From Alicyclobacillus fastidiosus (lineage in GTDB: Bacteria > Bacillota > Bacilli > Alicyclobacillales > Alicyclobacillaceae), in contig NZ_CP104067.1 of the NCBI RefSeq assembly GCF_026651875.1, positions 3,772,501 through 3,836,500 on the forward strand: a stretch of 64,000 bases of DNA, read 5' to 3'. Under the pieces are notes generated by a model. It was not told where the DNA came from. It made no database searches and saw nothing but the letters and a program-made list of their open reading frames with translations. The translations under genes were made by a program, and so were the position numbers. Below, one piece after another: positions 26,570 through 36,805 of the stretch (its first letter is position 1; the number at the start of each line of letters is the position of its first letter).

Positions 26570-26957
26570 CTACATCACCTCCCGTGAATCCTGTCAGCTT
26601 CTGAAAGAGCAACTGTAATGCCTCCGCCATGGCCACTTGCGACGACGAGGCGAGTTCTTGTTTGACGTGCGTCCAAACGGACATCAGGTGACTCCAAGCC
26701 TCGCGTTGGCCTCTAGCAGCCGCCCGCAGTTGAAGTGCCGATTCGTACTGCTCCAACTGTTCGCCTGCTCGGCGCAACTGGTCGTGAACCGCTTGGCGGC
26801 TGATCTCGAGCGACTCCGCAATCTCGCTGAGCGACCAATCTTCCAAATGGTACATCTCGATGATCTGACGCTGCCTGACCGTCAAGAGTGCCCCATAGAA
26901 GTCGTACAAATCGCCCATCCGAGTGACCTCATCCATATTATCCGTTGAAGAAGACAC
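26562..26957 (-). CDS. ylxM: YlxM/UPF0122 helix-turn-helix protein
   Basis: About 131 residues. A sigma-factor-region-4-like helix-turn-helix is visible as RQRQIIEMYHLEDWSLSEIA followed by ISRQAVHDQLRR. Homologues in Streptococcus interact with SRP components and modulate Ffh activity, and the gene precedes ffh throughout Firmicutes. Start choice: GTG at 26957 follows AAGGAG by about 12 nt; ATG at 26936 is the alternative. The C-terminal tail (about 45 residues after the HTH) is longer than in the B. subtilis protein. Confidence 0.88.
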   Translation of the reverse strand: MSSSTDNMDEVTRMGDLYDFYGALLTVRQRQIIEMYHLEDWSLSEIAESLEISRQAVHDQLRRAGEQLEQYESALQLRAAARGQREAWSHLMSVWTHVKQELASSSQVAMAEALQLLFQKLTGFTGGDVDA

Positions 26958-27028
26958 TGTCAAGTATATCTCCTTTACACCCTGCTTTTTCGATCCGGCC
27001 ACAATATTGCGATGCAACCGCGCGGGCG

Positions 27029-27940
27029 CTACGGGCGACAGACGGCCTCCGAGAAGGCACGCGCGTCAAATGGCTGCAAATCGTCCATCTGCTCACCGAG
27101 TCCGATCCACTTCACCGGGATCTTTTGTTCGTGCACAATCGGGATGACGATGCCGCCCTTCGCCGTGCCGTCCAACTTCGTGACGACGATGCCCGTGACG
27201 TCGACGACTTCCTTGAACACCTTCGCCTGGCTCAGCCCGTTTTGCCCTGTCGTCCCGTCGAGCACGAGCAGCACCTCGTGAGGTGCCCCCGGCAATTCGC
27301 GAGCGGCAACCTTGCGGATTTTGGCGAGTTCGGACATCAGATGCGACTTATTCTGGAGGCGACCCGCCGTATCGCAGAGAATGATATCCACATTGCGCGC
27401 CGTTCCTGCCTGAATGGCGTCAAAGACCACCGCCGCTGGATCAGCCCCCTGACTGTGCCGCACGACGTCGCAGCCAGCCCGTTCCCCCCAGGCGAGCAAT
27501 TGTTCGATCGCTGCCGCGCGGAACGTGTCGGCAGCCGCCAGCAGCACACGTTTGTTTTGCTGTAAGTAGTAGTTGGCCAGTTTGCCAATCGAAGTCGTCT
27601 TGCCAGCCCCGTTGACGCCGACAACCAACACTAGCGTCGGACCATCGGTGGCGAAATTCATGCTGCTGTCCGCTTCGGAAAGCATAGAGGACATCGCTTC
27701 GACCATCAAATCGGGCAAATCCTCGGCTTGTTCAATGCGATGCTTGCGAGCCAGCGCGCGGACGTCCTCGACGAGCGCCATAGCCGTCTCTACGCCCATA
27801 TCGGCAGCGATAAACGCCTCTTCCATCTCCTCGAACACAGACTCGTCCAGCTTGCGTGAACGAAACACGTTGCCCAGCCGTTCCGCGAGCGTCGTGCGCG
27901 ATTTTTGAAGACCTTTTTTAAAGCGGTCAAACAACCCCAT
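27029..27940 (-). CDS. ftsY: SRP receptor FtsY
   Basis: 303-residue GTPase that receives SRP-ribosome complexes at the membrane. It consists of a short basic N-terminus (MGLFDRFKKGLQKS) and the NG domain: VGVNGAGKTTSIGKLA P-loop, DTAGRLQNKSHLM, TKLDGTAKGG and the closing WIGLGEQMDDLQPF. The acidic A domain of enterobacteria is absent, as usual in Firmicutes. ATG 27940 follows AAAGGGGAA. It lies downstream of smc, the conserved order. Confidence 0.97.
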   Translation of the reverse strand: MGLFDRFKKGLQKSRTTLAERLGNVFRSRKLDESVFEEMEEAFIAADMGVETAMALVEDVRALARKHRIEQAEDLPDLMVEAMSSMLSEADSSMNFATDGPTLVLVVGVNGAGKTTSIGKLANYYLQQNKRVLLAAADTFRAAAIEQLLAWGERAGCDVVRHSQGADPAAVVFDAIQAGTARNVDIILCDTAGRLQNKSHLMSELAKIRKVAARELPGAPHEVLLVLDGTTGQNGLSQAKVFKEVVDVTGIVVTKLDGTAKGGIVIPIVHEQKIPVKWIGLGEQMDDLQPFDARAFSEAVCRP

Positions 27941-28062
27941 GCGAAAAATTCCCCTTTCGATTGACGTCGCATCCGTCATCTCCAGCCTGCTCGAAACTTC
28001 ATTTCTAGGTGTTCGCCTGGCGACCTGTGTCGTACAGACCGACAAGACCGCGCGAGTGTCAC

Positions 28063-31000
28063 TCACGCGGTCTCAAAATCGAGCTCGTCTGCCAATCGTA
28101 CACTCACAAGGGACGAAACGCCACGTTCTGGCATCGTCACGCCGTAGAGCGCGTCTGCCTCTTCCATCGTACCGCGGCGGTGCGTGATGACGATGAACTG
28201 CGTCTCCCCGGCGAATACGCGGAGCTGCTGGGCAAATCGCGAGACATTCGCCTCGTCGAGCGCTGCCTCTACCTCGTCCAGGACGCAAAACGGCACAGGT
28301 CGTACGCGCAAGATGGCAAACAACAATGCCATCGCCGTCAACGCACGCTCGCCACCCGACAACAGGTTCAAGTTCTGCAGGCGCTTCCCAGGGGGCTTGG
28401 CGATGACGTCGATGCCCGTCGTGAGCGGATCTTCTGGATTCGTAAGCTCAAGTCGCGCCTCGCCGCCGCCAAACAGAATCTCAAACGACTTGGCGAACTC
28501 GCGCTGAATCTGGGTAAACGTCTCCATGAACCGGTTGGCCATCTCGGTATCGATCTCCAGGATCAGCTGATCGAGTTTCTCCTGCGCGGACACCAAGTCG
28601 TCGCGCTGCTGAGTCAAGAAACCAATGCGCTCCGCCAACCGCGCGTATTCCTCGATAGCGCCGAGATTGACATCACCCAGCGCCTGAATGGAACGGCGCA
28701 GTCGCTGCACCTCACGTTCCAATTCCTCAGGGGTCGTCGTGAGCGGATATCGTTCCTTGGCCCATTCATACGTCATCCCGAACGTGTCACCCATTTTTTG
28801 CAACGCGTGAGCCAAATCCGCATCGGCGCGTTCAGAAGCCACTTGCGCCCGGTGTAACAACTCATCCGCTTGTCGTACCGCCTGGCGGTGCGCGGTGACC
28901 ACCTGTTCCAGACGGCGCACTTCACCCTCAAGTTGTAAGCGCGCCTGCCGTGCATCATCGAGGTGCGCTTGCCGCTCTGCGACCTCGTCGACAAGCGTGG
29001 TCACCTGCTCCGACGCACGCTTTGCCTGTTCTTGCAACCGCGCTTTGCGTTCCATAAACGCCGCGGAATCGGCCACCGCGGTCGCCACCATCTGTTCCAA
29101 CCTGGCCTTGCGCTGCGAGGCCTCCTCCAACCTTACGCGTAAGGTGTCGCGCTCTTGGCGCAATGTGGCGACTTCAATTCGCAAGCCAGTCAACCGGTCC
29201 TGCATCAACTGTTGCTGCTTTTCAAACTCGGCCAACGCCTCGCGCTCGGCGACCATCGCCTCCGAAATGGAAACGAGTTCGGCATCCGTTTTGGCGAGTG
29301 CCTGAACCGCTTCCTCGTGGCGCTGTAAAATCGTTTCCTTGCCCGAAGCCAGTTGTTGAAACTCCCACTGCAACGCGGCTAAACGCTCCTCCGCCGACGT
29401 CTTTGTATAGGTGAGTTCGCGCAACTTGCCTTCCAGCGTCTGCCTCGTCGTCGCATGTTGTTCTAGGACGCGTTGTGCCTCGGTCCGCTTCGCCTGCGCT
29501 TCGGTGACCGTGCGGCGGGACTGCGCCTGCTGCTCGCGCAATGCGGTTTCGCGACTTTGCAACTCGCCGAGCCGGGTCTCGACATCCGCCCGCTCCCGCG
29601 AACGCCCAAGCAGACCCGGTCCCTTGCGCTGGTGGTGTCCCCCACTCATGATACCGCCAGGTGCAACGACGTCGCCTTGATAGGTGACGATGCGCACGCG
29701 ATACTGCAGAACGCGGGCGAGGGCGTTCGCATGCTCCAGCGTGTCGGCGACGACCACATTGCCGAGCAGGTGTTCCACGGCCACGTGGAACTGCGCGTCC
29801 GTCTCGACGAGATCGCTTGCGATGCCGACGAATCCCCGCTGCCCTCGCACTTTCGCGATATCGGCTTCCCGCAGACGACGCGACTGAATCACATCGATGG
29901 GCATAAACGTCGCACGACCCGCCTGGCGCTGTTTCAGCATCTGAATGGCCGCTCGCGCGTCGGCTTCCGTCGCCACCACGATGTTCTGCAGCGCTCCGCC
30001 AAGCGCGGTCTCGACAGCCGTCTCGACGTCCTTCTGGACGCGGATAAGCTCCGCCACCGTGCCGTGGACCCCAGACAACCGATTCCGGCTCGCCTGTTGC
30101 ATCACGGTTCGAACGCCGAGTGCGTAACCGTCATACCCCTCTTCCAAGTCGCGAAGGAGGTCAAGCCGTGCGGACAAGGTTTGTATATCCGCTTGGACCT
30201 TGTGCAGTTCTGATACAGCTTTCGCCTCCGCGGCGGTGGCTTTCTCGTATTCGGCATCACAAGTCCGGATTTCATCCGCCGACGCCTCAAGCGCAGTCGT
30301 CAGCTCCTCCATCGACGTCTTGACGTCTTCCATGGCGGTGTCCGCCGCTGCGATTTGCTCCGTCCATCTGGCGGCGTCCTGCTCATATTTCGTGCGTTTT
30401 CCCGCATCCGACTCGACCTGCTCGTCCAACATCTTCAACTCGTTGCGCAAGGTAGCCGCACGGTGATTTGCCTCGATGTACTCCGCATTGAGGTGGTCTA
30501 TCCGCGAGGAGATCTCAACCCGCCGCTCATCCTTAGAGCCTTCGGCAGCGACTTCCAGTTCGCCAGACTTCACGTGCAATCCGCCCTCAGCGGTCTGATA
30601 CGACTGACGAAGTTGTTCAACGCTCGCTTCGAGCGCCTTGAGCTCTTCCGCGTGCTGTGCCTGTTGCGCAACGCGAGCGCGCTCTGTTTCCTCTAAATAG
30701 CCCAGTTCCTGTTCAACTAAAGCCAAATCACCTTGCTGCTTCTGCCTGCGCTCAACAAGCGCCACGTAACTCTGTTGAAGCTCTTCCACCTGCTGCGTGA
30801 GCGCGTCAAGCCTGTCGCGTTCCGCCTGCCAATTGGCTTCCGCCTCCTGTGCGGCCAACTGCGCGACATCCCGCTCTGCCTGGCGGTCGTTTACACCCAC
30901 CGCCGCCTGCTTGAAGCGGGCGTTCAACTTGTCGATCTCGACCACGAGCAAGGTAATATCCGCTTCCTCTAAGGCATCGGCCAACTCGCGATACTGCTCA

Positions 31001-31635
31001 GCCCGATCTTTCTCCTTCTCGAGCGGCCCGACTTGCTCTTCGAGCTCTGCCAATATATCTTCTACCCGTACCAGATTCGCCTTCGTCTCCTCGAGCTTGC
31101 GCTCGGCCTCCCGTCGGCGGTGCTTAAACTTGACGATACCTGCAGCATCCTCGAAGGGACCTCGCCGGTCCTCTGAGCGGGTGGATAACATCTCTTCGAT
31201 TTTACCCTGTCCGATAATGGAGTACGCCTCACGGCCGAGGCCTGTATCCATAAACAGCTCGTGGATATCCTTTAACCGGCACGGTTGGCGATTGATGAAG
31301 TACTCACTGTCGCCGGATCGAAATACGCGCCTCGTAATCGTGACCTCGTCGAAGACGACCTGCAGATGCCTGTCCTCATTGTCGAGAACGAGCGATACCT
31401 CACACAGATTGGTAGGTTTGCGCATGTCACTCCCCGCGAAGATGACGTCTTCCATCTTGCTCCCGCGCAAATTTTTGACGCTCTGTTCGCCTAGCACCCA
31501 GCGAATGGCGTCCGCGATATTGCTCTTGCCACTCCCGTTCGGGCCGACGACGCCCGTCACGCCAGGCGCCAGCACCAATTTGCTCTTTTCGGCAAACGAT
31601 TTGAAACCCACGATTTCAATCTGTTTTAGATACAC
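28063..31635 (-). CDS. smc: Chromosome segregation ATPase SMC
   Basis: 1190-residue ABC-type ATPase that with ScpA and ScpB loads at ParB/parS and condenses and aligns chromosome arms. Walker A GPNGSGKSN is near residue 32. Long coiled coils (about 170-500 and 670-1020) flank the hinge around 510-650, which has conserved glycines. Near the C-terminus come the signature LSGGERALTAMALLFAI and Walker B CVLDEVEAALDEAN. The start overlaps the 3' end of rnc by 20 bp, so the two are translationally linked. Confidence 0.98.
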   Translation of the reverse strand: MYLKQIEIVGFKSFAEKSKLVLAPGVTGVVGPNGSGKSNIADAIRWVLGEQSVKNLRGSKMEDVIFAGSDMRKPTNLCEVSLVLDNEDRHLQVVFDEVTITRRVFRSGDSEYFINRQPCRLKDIHELFMDTGLGREAYSIIGQGKIEEMLSTRSEDRRGPFEDAAGIVKFKHRRREAERKLEETKANLVRVEDILAELEEQVGPLEKEKDRAEQYRELADALEEADITLLVVEIDKLNARFKQAAVGVNDRQAERDVAQLAAQEAEANWQAERDRLDALTQQVEELQQSYVALVERRQKQQGDLALVEQELGYLEETERARVAQQAQHAEELKALEASVEQLRQSYQTAEGGLHVKSGELEVAAEGSKDERRVEISSRIDHLNAEYIEANHRAATLRNELKMLDEQVESDAGKRTKYEQDAARWTEQIAAADTAMEDVKTSMEELTTALEASADEIRTCDAEYEKATAAEAKAVSELHKVQADIQTLSARLDLLRDLEEGYDGYALGVRTVMQQASRNRLSGVHGTVAELIRVQKDVETAVETALGGALQNIVVATEADARAAIQMLKQRQAGRATFMPIDVIQSRRLREADIAKVRGQRGFVGIASDLVETDAQFHVAVEHLLGNVVVADTLEHANALARVLQYRVRIVTYQGDVVAPGGIMSGGHHQRKGPGLLGRSRERADVETRLGELQSRETALREQQAQSRRTVTEAQAKRTEAQRVLEQHATTRQTLEGKLRELTYTKTSAEERLAALQWEFQQLASGKETILQRHEEAVQALAKTDAELVSISEAMVAEREALAEFEKQQQLMQDRLTGLRIEVATLRQERDTLRVRLEEASQRKARLEQMVATAVADSAAFMERKARLQEQAKRASEQVTTLVDEVAERQAHLDDARQARLQLEGEVRRLEQVVTAHRQAVRQADELLHRAQVASERADADLAHALQKMGDTFGMTYEWAKERYPLTTTPEELEREVQRLRRSIQALGDVNLGAIEEYARLAERIGFLTQQRDDLVSAQEKLDQLILEIDTEMANRFMETFTQIQREFAKSFEILFGGGEARLELTNPEDPLTTGIDVIAKPPGKRLQNLNLLSGGERALTAMALLFAILRVRPVPFCVLDEVEAALDEANVSRFAQQLRVFAGETQFIVITHRRGTMEEADALYGVTMPERGVSSLVSVRLADELDFETA

Positions 31636-32341
31636 TCGTGTCCCGCTCCTCGGAAGCGTTATCCATAAACGACTTCAAAGCCGCAGCAGCCGCCTGCTGT
31701 TCAGCTTCCTTCTTGGACTTTCCGGCACCGATACCCATCACGGTATCACCAACCTGAACGTGCACCACGAACTCCCGCGCATGCGCCGGTCCCCGTTCTT
31801 CGACGATGACGTAGCGCAACGATACGCCCATACGCTGCTGCACCCACTCTTGCAACGCGGTCTTATAGTCGACACCCACCTTCGCGTCCGCGAGATGTGG
31901 AATGATGTACGTGTCGACAAACTCGCGAACGCGATCGATCCCTTGGTCTATGTAGAGCGCACCCAAAAACGCTTCAAAGACATCCGCCAACAGCGCAGGT
32001 CGCCTGCGGCCGCCGGATCTCTCCTCACCGCGCCCAAGGCGGACGTATTCGTCAAAGGCCAGGCGCTTTGCAAACATCACAAGTGACGGCTCACACACGA
32101 TTGCGGCCCGCATCCTCGTCAGCTCGCCCTCAGGCATGTGCGGATATGCGTTAAACAGAAAATCGCTGATCAGCAACTCTAAAACGGCGTCTCCGAGGAA
32201 TTCCAAGCGCTCGTTGTCCTGAATCTGCGCTTTTCGGTGCTCATTGCGATAAGATGCGTGCGTAAACGCCTGTTTCAAGAGATTAATTTCTTTAAAGTGC
32301 ATATTCAAATTATCTTGGAGCTCATCCCATTTGGATTTCAA
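31616..32341 (-). CDS. rnc: Ribonuclease III
   Basis: 241-residue double-strand-specific endonuclease that cuts the rRNA precursor stems and regulatory duplexes. The catalytic signature NERLEFLGDAVLELLISDFL is near residues 44-63, with the second acidic cluster ADVFEAFLGALYID. A dsRNA-binding domain (DYKTALQEWVQQ ... GAGKSKKEAEQQAAAAAL) forms the C-terminus. The start is TTG with GGGAGAG 6 nt upstream. The 16S flanking stems in this window are plausible substrates. Confidence 0.97.
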   Translation of the reverse strand: MKSKWDELQDNLNMHFKEINLLKQAFTHASYRNEHRKAQIQDNERLEFLGDAVLELLISDFLFNAYPHMPEGELTRMRAAIVCEPSLVMFAKRLAFDEYVRLGRGEERSGGRRRPALLADVFEAFLGALYIDQGIDRVREFVDTYIIPHLADAKVGVDYKTALQEWVQQRMGVSLRYVIVEERGPAHAREFVVHVQVGDTVMGIGAGKSKKEAEQQAAAAALKSFMDNASEERDTSVSKTD

Positions 32342-32427
32342 CGCTGTCTCTCCCTGTCGGAGATCTTGAGGCGCTGCCGCTAACGCGCCCGCAGCGACGG
32401 CCCCTCAAAACCCTGAATGGTACAAAG

Positions 32428-32455
32428 CCCCCGGTCAATGCCAGGGGCTTGCCAC
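32428..32455 (-). terminator. Hairpin after fabF
   Basis: Stem AAGCCCC / GGGGCTT with a 12-14 nt loop and a short, weak U-tract (TTTGT), between fabF and rnc. It probably attenuates rather than fully stops transcription. Confidence 0.5.
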
Positions 32456-32523
32456 AACTACCTGTAAACGAATAGGTTGTCCGCTCAAACCCGCGAATCG
32501 CAGATTCGAGGGCCTTTGCTAAA

Positions 32524-33759
32524 TCAGTACTTCTTGAAAATCAACGAAGCATTATGCCCACCAAACCCAAATGAATTCGACATCACGTACTGCACATCGC
32601 TCTTACGGGCGACATTCGGCACATAATCCAAATCACATTCCGGATCTGGCGTGTCATAGTTCGTCGTGGGAGGAATGATTCCGTCCTTGAGCGTCAATAC
32701 ACAGGCTACGCCCTCGACGCCGCCAGCAGCTCCTAACAGGTGACCTGTCATCGACTTAATCGAGCTCATCGCCAACTTGTAGGCGTGGTCACCAAACACC
32801 TGCTTAACCGCGAGTGTTTCGATGCGGTCGTTAAACTCCGTCGACGTTCCATGCGCATTAATATAATCGATGGTCGTCGGATCAATACCTGCATCTTCAA
32901 GAGCAGCCGTCATCACGCGCGCCGCACCGTTTCCATCTGGAGCCGGTGCCGTTACGTGGTAAGCGTCCCCAGACATGCCGTAGCCGACAATTTCTCCAAG
33001 GATATTCGCACCCCGCCGCTGTGCAAACTCGAGCTCCTCCAGAACCACGATACCGGCACCTTCGCCCATGACAAATCCGTCACGGTCCTTTTCGAATGGA
33101 CGGCTCGCGTGTGTTGGGTCGTCGTTGCGACCCGACAGGGCCTTCATATTGCTGAAGCCCGCTAGTGCGATATCGACGACCGCCGCTTCTGCGCCGCCGG
33201 CAACCATCGCGTCCGCTGCTCCACGCTGAATCAACTTGAACGCATCACCGATTGCGTGGGAGCCTGTCGCACATGCTGAAACAGGGGCACTGTTCGGACC
33301 GCGCAAGCCAAAATCGATGGAAACTTGTCCAGTCGCCATGTCGCTGATCATCATCGGCACCAGGAATGGACTCACACGTTTCGGCCCGCGCTCGAGCAAG
33401 ATGCGATAGTTGCTCAGCGTCGTTCCAATACCGCCGATACCGGAACCGATATAAACCCCAATCCGATCCCGATTCTCATCCGTAACTTCCAATCCCGAAT
33501 GCTCCATCGCCTCGTGGGCCGCGCACACAGCGTACTGCGTGAACAAATCCATATGGCGGATTTCCTTCTTGTCGATGTAGCGCTCCGGTTGAAAATCGTT
33601 GACGAGCCCAGCTATCTTCGTCGGATAATCCGTCGTATCAAAGCGATCGATCTCGCGAATGCCTGACTTACCGGCGAGTAGATTTGCCCAAAAAGTAGGC
33701 ACATCATTCCCGACGGGCGTCACGACACCGAGACCTGTCACAACTACTCTTCGTGTCAC
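32524..33759 (-). CDS. fabF: 3-oxoacyl-ACP synthase II
   Basis: 411-residue condensing enzyme that elongates acyl-ACP with malonyl-ACP. The catalytic Cys lies in [15 protein letters not shown], and the two histidines in [11 protein letters not shown] and [11 protein letters not shown]. The C-terminal [14 protein letters not shown] is typical of the family. The start is GTG, preceded by GGGGGTG at 5 nt. It lies about 70 nt downstream of acpP, the usual acpP-fabF arrangement, and is last in the fap operon. Confidence 0.97.
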   Translation of the reverse strand: MTRRVVVTGLGVVTPVGNDVPTFWANLLAGKSGIREIDRFDTTDYPTKIAGLVNDFQPERYIDKKEIRHMDLFTQYAVCAAHEAMEHSGLEVTDENRDRIGVYIGSGIGGIGTTLSNYRILLERGPKRVSPFLVPMMISDMATGQVSIDFGLRGPNSAPVSACATGSHAIGDAFKLIQRGAADAMVAGGAEAAVVDIALAGFSNMKALSGRNDDPTHASRPFEKDRDGFVMGEGAGIVVLEELEFAQRRGANILGEIVGYGMSGDAYHVTAPAPDGNGAARVMTAALEDAGIDPTTIDYINAHGTSTEFNDRIETLAVKQVFGDHAYKLAMSSIKSMTGHLLGAAGGVEGVACVLTLKDGIIPPTTNYDTPDPECDLDYVPNVARKSDVQYVMSNSFGFGGHNASLIFKKY

Positions 33760-33829
33760 GTTGTCACCCCCTCTATACAGCAGAAAGCCCCGGCTCGCGC
33801 ACGGGACTGTCCAAATGTGACGCGTCTGA

Positions 33830-34069
33830 TTATCCCTGGTGAGCGCTGATGTATGTAACTACATCACCTACGGTGCTGATCTTCTCAGCATCCTCGTCAG
33901 AGATTTCCAAGTCGAACTCGTCTTCTAATTCCATGATCAGCTCGACGATGTCCAACGAATCCGCCCCAAGATCATCCTTAAAGGTGGCTTCCATCGTAAT
34001 CTTATCAGCATCGACACTCAAGCGGTCGACCACGATTTTCTGAACGCGTTCAAACGTATCGTTCGCCAT
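33830..34069 (-). CDS. acpP: Acyl carrier protein
   Basis: 79-residue acidic four-helix carrier. The Ser of DSL in [15 protein letters not shown] receives the 4'-phosphopantetheine arm, whose precursor enzymes (coaD, coaBC) are also in this window. ATG is preceded by GGAGGTGAGAGG. It lies between fabG and fabF in the same operon. Confidence 0.98.
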   Translation of the reverse strand: MANDTFERVQKIVVDRLSVDADKITMEATFKDDLGADSLDIVELIMELEDEFDLEISDEDAEKISTVGDVVTYISAHQG

Positions 34070-34093
34070 CCTCTCACCTCCTTCAGCAGTATA

Positions 34094-34831
34094 CTACATG
34101 ACCATGCCGCCGTCGACATTCAAGACTTGGCCCGTGATATATCGTGCGGCATCAGATGCGAGAAACTCGACAACTGCCGCGACGTCCTCGGGTGTTCCTG
34201 GTCGACCAAGCGGTATCGCACTTAACATGTGCTCGGTGACATCGTCGCCAAGCACCTCCGTCATCTCCGTCGAGATGTACCCGGGAGCGACGGCGTTCAC
34301 CGTGATGTTACGCGCGGCGAGCTCCTTTGCAGAAGCCTTCGTCAACCCAATCATGCCGGCCTTCGCAGACGAATAGTTCACTTGGCCCGCGTTTCCCATG
34401 ATCCCGGAGACGGACGTGATGTTGATAATCCGACCATCCCGTTGTTTCATCATCGGACGAGCCACCTGCCGCGTCATGTAAAACGCGCCGCGCAGGTTGG
34501 TATTGAGTACGTCATCCCAGTCTTCGTCCTTCATTCTCATCAGCAGGCCATCGCGAGCAATACCCGCGTTGTTGACCAGGATGTCGACTCGCCCAAACGT
34601 CGCCACAGCCACATCGACGAGCCGCTTGGCGTCCTCTGCGACGCTTACGTCAGCCCGCTCGACAATAGCTTGCCCACCTGCAGCTTCGATGAGCTGTGCG
34701 GTTTCCTTTGCCGCATCTTCGCGTCCCTGGTAATTGACGAGAACTTTCCCGCCATTTGCGCCGAGCAGCGTGGCGATTGCGCGGCCAATCCCTCGCGAGG
34801 CGCCCGTAACGATAGATACTTTGCCTTCCAA
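34094..34831 (-). CDS. fabG: 3-oxoacyl-ACP reductase
   Basis: 245-residue short-chain dehydrogenase that performs the NADPH reduction step of fatty-acid elongation. It has the cofactor motif GASRGIGRAI near the N-terminus and the NNAG motif. Catalytic Ser is in ITSVSGIMGN, with Tyr and Lys in YSSAKAGMIG. It ends with the family's GQVLNVDGGMVM. The start is TTG with AGGAGG upstream. It follows fabD by 11 nt. Confidence 0.97.
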   Translation of the reverse strand: MEGKVSIVTGASRGIGRAIATLLGANGGKVLVNYQGREDAAKETAQLIEAAGGQAIVERADVSVAEDAKRLVDVAVATFGRVDILVNNAGIARDGLLMRMKDEDWDDVLNTNLRGAFYMTRQVARPMMKQRDGRIINITSVSGIMGNAGQVNYSSAKAGMIGLTKASAKELAARNITVNAVAPGYISTEMTEVLGDDVTEHMLSAIPLGRPGTPEDVAAVVEFLASDAARYITGQVLNVDGGMVM

Positions 34832-34842
34832 CGAAGTTCCTC

Positions 34843-35784
34843 CTAATTGCTGAGCAGTTCCATCGCTTCTGCGAGTGTCGTTTCATCTTCCACGTGCGCA
34901 GTCGGAATCCCTCTGTCGATTTTGCGAATCAGGCCCGACAAAACGGTTCCAGGGCCAAGCTCCAAAATGCGCTCAACGCCCATGCGCTGCATCGTCAAGA
35001 CGTCATCCGTCCAGCGAACAGGCGAATACAGTTGGCGTTTTAACGCATCGCGAATGGCCGCAGCTTCCTGATTCGCCTGTGCGTCCACGTTTGCGACGAC
35101 CGGAATGGTCGCGTCTGCAATTGGAGTCTCATCGAGCAGAGCGCCAAACGCCTCCGCAGCCGGACGCATCAAGCTGCAGTGGAACGGCCCGCTCACCGTG
35201 AGCGGGATGGCCCGCTTTGCACCTCGTTCTTTCGCCAGGTCGGACGCCTGTGCCACGCCAGCCACGGTGCCCGAGATAGCAATTTGGCCCGGGCAGTTGA
35301 GGTTCGCCAGTTCGACGACCTCTCCGGTTGCATCCATCACTTCTTTACACACGAGTGCCAGCGGTTGTTCGTCGAGGCCGAGCACGGCCGCCATAGCCCC
35401 TTGTCCAGCCGGAACGGCTTCGTCCATCAACCTCCCCCGCCTATGTACTAAATGCACTGCGTCGCCAAAGGCTAGAGAGCCGGCGGCGACCAGTGCGCTA
35501 TATTCCCCAAGGCTGTGCCCCGCCGCGACAATCGGCGCCAGCGGAACGCGTTGCGCCAGCACGCGATAAAACGCGATGCTCGCCGTCAAGAGTGCCGGTT
35601 GGGTGTAGTACGTCAGTCGAAGTTCGTCCTCTGGCCCTTCTAAACATAGTTTCGTGAGGCCAAAGCCGAGGCGTTCATCCGCCTGTGCAAACGTGTCGCG
35701 CGCGACGCTGTACTCGCGTATCAGCGCCGCGCCCATCCCCACGTATTGCGAACCCTGTCCAGGAAAGACGATACCGGTTTTCAT
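34843..35784 (-). CDS. fabD: Malonyl-CoA:ACP transacylase
   Basis: 313-residue transferase that loads malonyl onto ACP. It begins TGIVFPGQGSQYVGMG. The nucleophile Ser is in AGHSLGEYSALVAAG, the His in GPFHCSLM, and NCPGQIAISG is a further family motif. ATG follows a GAGGAG site. It lies 12 nt after fabH and is co-transcribed with it. Malonyl-CoA, its substrate, is the ligand that releases FapR. Confidence 0.97.
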   Translation of the reverse strand: MKTGIVFPGQGSQYVGMGAALIREYSVARDTFAQADERLGFGLTKLCLEGPEDELRLTYYTQPALLTASIAFYRVLAQRVPLAPIVAAGHSLGEYSALVAAGSLAFGDAVHLVHRRGRLMDEAVPAGQGAMAAVLGLDEQPLALVCKEVMDATGEVVELANLNCPGQIAISGTVAGVAQASDLAKERGAKRAIPLTVSGPFHCSLMRPAAEAFGALLDETPIADATIPVVANVDAQANQEAAAIRDALKRQLYSPVRWTDDVLTMQRMGVERILELGPGTVLSGLIRKIDRGIPTAHVEDETTLAEAMELLSN

Positions 35785-35796
35785 TCTGTGCTCCTC

Positions 35797-36786
35797 CTAC
35801 AAACGAAATGCGGCGGCGCCCCAAGTAAGGCCTGCGCCAAACCCCACGCACAGCACAACGTCGCCTTTTTTCACGCGACCTGCCCGATAAAACTCGTCGA
35901 GCGCGATCGGAATGGATGAGCCAGAAGTGTTGCCGTACTTATTCAGTGTGAGCGCCACCCGGTCATCCGGAATATGGAAGCGACGTCTTGCGGCGTCAAT
36001 AATTCTCAAATTCGCCTGATGCGGTACGTAGAGCGCCACGTCTTCCGGTTGCAGCCCAGCTTGTTCCAACACCTCTTCCGTGGCGCTGACCATCGCTTGA
36101 ACCGCGAATTTGAACGTATCGCGCCCCGCCATCTTGAGATAGTGATCGCCACTCGCCACGGTTTCCTGCGTCGCAGGATAACGCGATCCCCCAGCCTTGA
36201 GATAGAGGGTGTCTTTCCCACTGCCATCGGAGTGAATGTTAAACGACATCACACCGCTGTCGCCATGTGCAGGACCGAGCAGTACCGCACCGGCGCCATC
36301 GCCGAACAGCACACACGTAGTGCGGTCCGTGTAATCCACGATACGCGATAGAATGTCGCCGGCGGACACGAGCACATACTTCGCGCGCCCCGCTTCAATC
36401 ATCGACGTCCCCAATGACAGAGCGTAAAGAAAACCACTACAAGCTGCACTCAAATCGAATGCACTTGCCTTCGTCAGACCTAGGCGTTCTTGAACGATGT
36501 TGCCGGTTGATGGAAACGCATGATCCGGTGTAACCGTCGCACAGATCAACATATCGACGTCAGAAGGCGAGACGCCACTCATTTCCAACGCTCGCTGACA
36601 CGCGACTGCCACATAGTCCGATGTCGCTTCGCCCGGTTCTGCGATCCTCCGCTCCTCAATCCCAGTACGTGTCACAATCCACTCGTTATTGGTCTCCACC
36701 ATCTGCTCCAAATCGGCATTAGTCAATACCCGTTTGGGTAATGCAGACCCTGTTCCGAGGATCCCCGCCCGTACGCGCCCTGTCAT
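35797..36786 (-). CDS. fabH: 3-oxoacyl-ACP synthase III
   Basis: 329-residue initiating condensing enzyme that joins an acyl-CoA primer to malonyl-ACP. In organisms making branched or omega-cyclic fatty acids it sets the primer choice. Catalytic Cys is in DLSAACSGFLYAL; His and Asn in YVPHQANLRIID and NKYGNTSGSSIP. It starts at ATG just after plsX. If the host is Alicyclobacillus-like, this enzyme would accept cyclohexyl or cycloheptyl primers. That is inference. Confidence 0.97.
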   Translation of the reverse strand: MTGRVRAGILGTGSALPKRVLTNADLEQMVETNNEWIVTRTGIEERRIAEPGEATSDYVAVACQRALEMSGVSPSDVDMLICATVTPDHAFPSTGNIVQERLGLTKASAFDLSAACSGFLYALSLGTSMIEAGRAKYVLVSAGDILSRIVDYTDRTTCVLFGDGAGAVLLGPAHGDSGVMSFNIHSDGSGKDTLYLKAGGSRYPATQETVASGDHYLKMAGRDTFKFAVQAMVSATEEVLEQAGLQPEDVALYVPHQANLRIIDAARRRFHIPDDRVALTLNKYGNTSGSSIPIALDEFYRAGRVKKGDVVLCVGFGAGLTWGAAAFRL

Positions 36787-36805
36787 GAAGTTCCCCCTTT
36801 AAAAA

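Noticed and set aside
28063..32086. Long plus-strand frames opposite smc and rnc (up to 429 codons)
   Set aside because: They are the complement of high-GC coding DNA. The minus strand has complete SMC and RNase III motifs, and the plus frames are Ser/Arg-rich without motifs.
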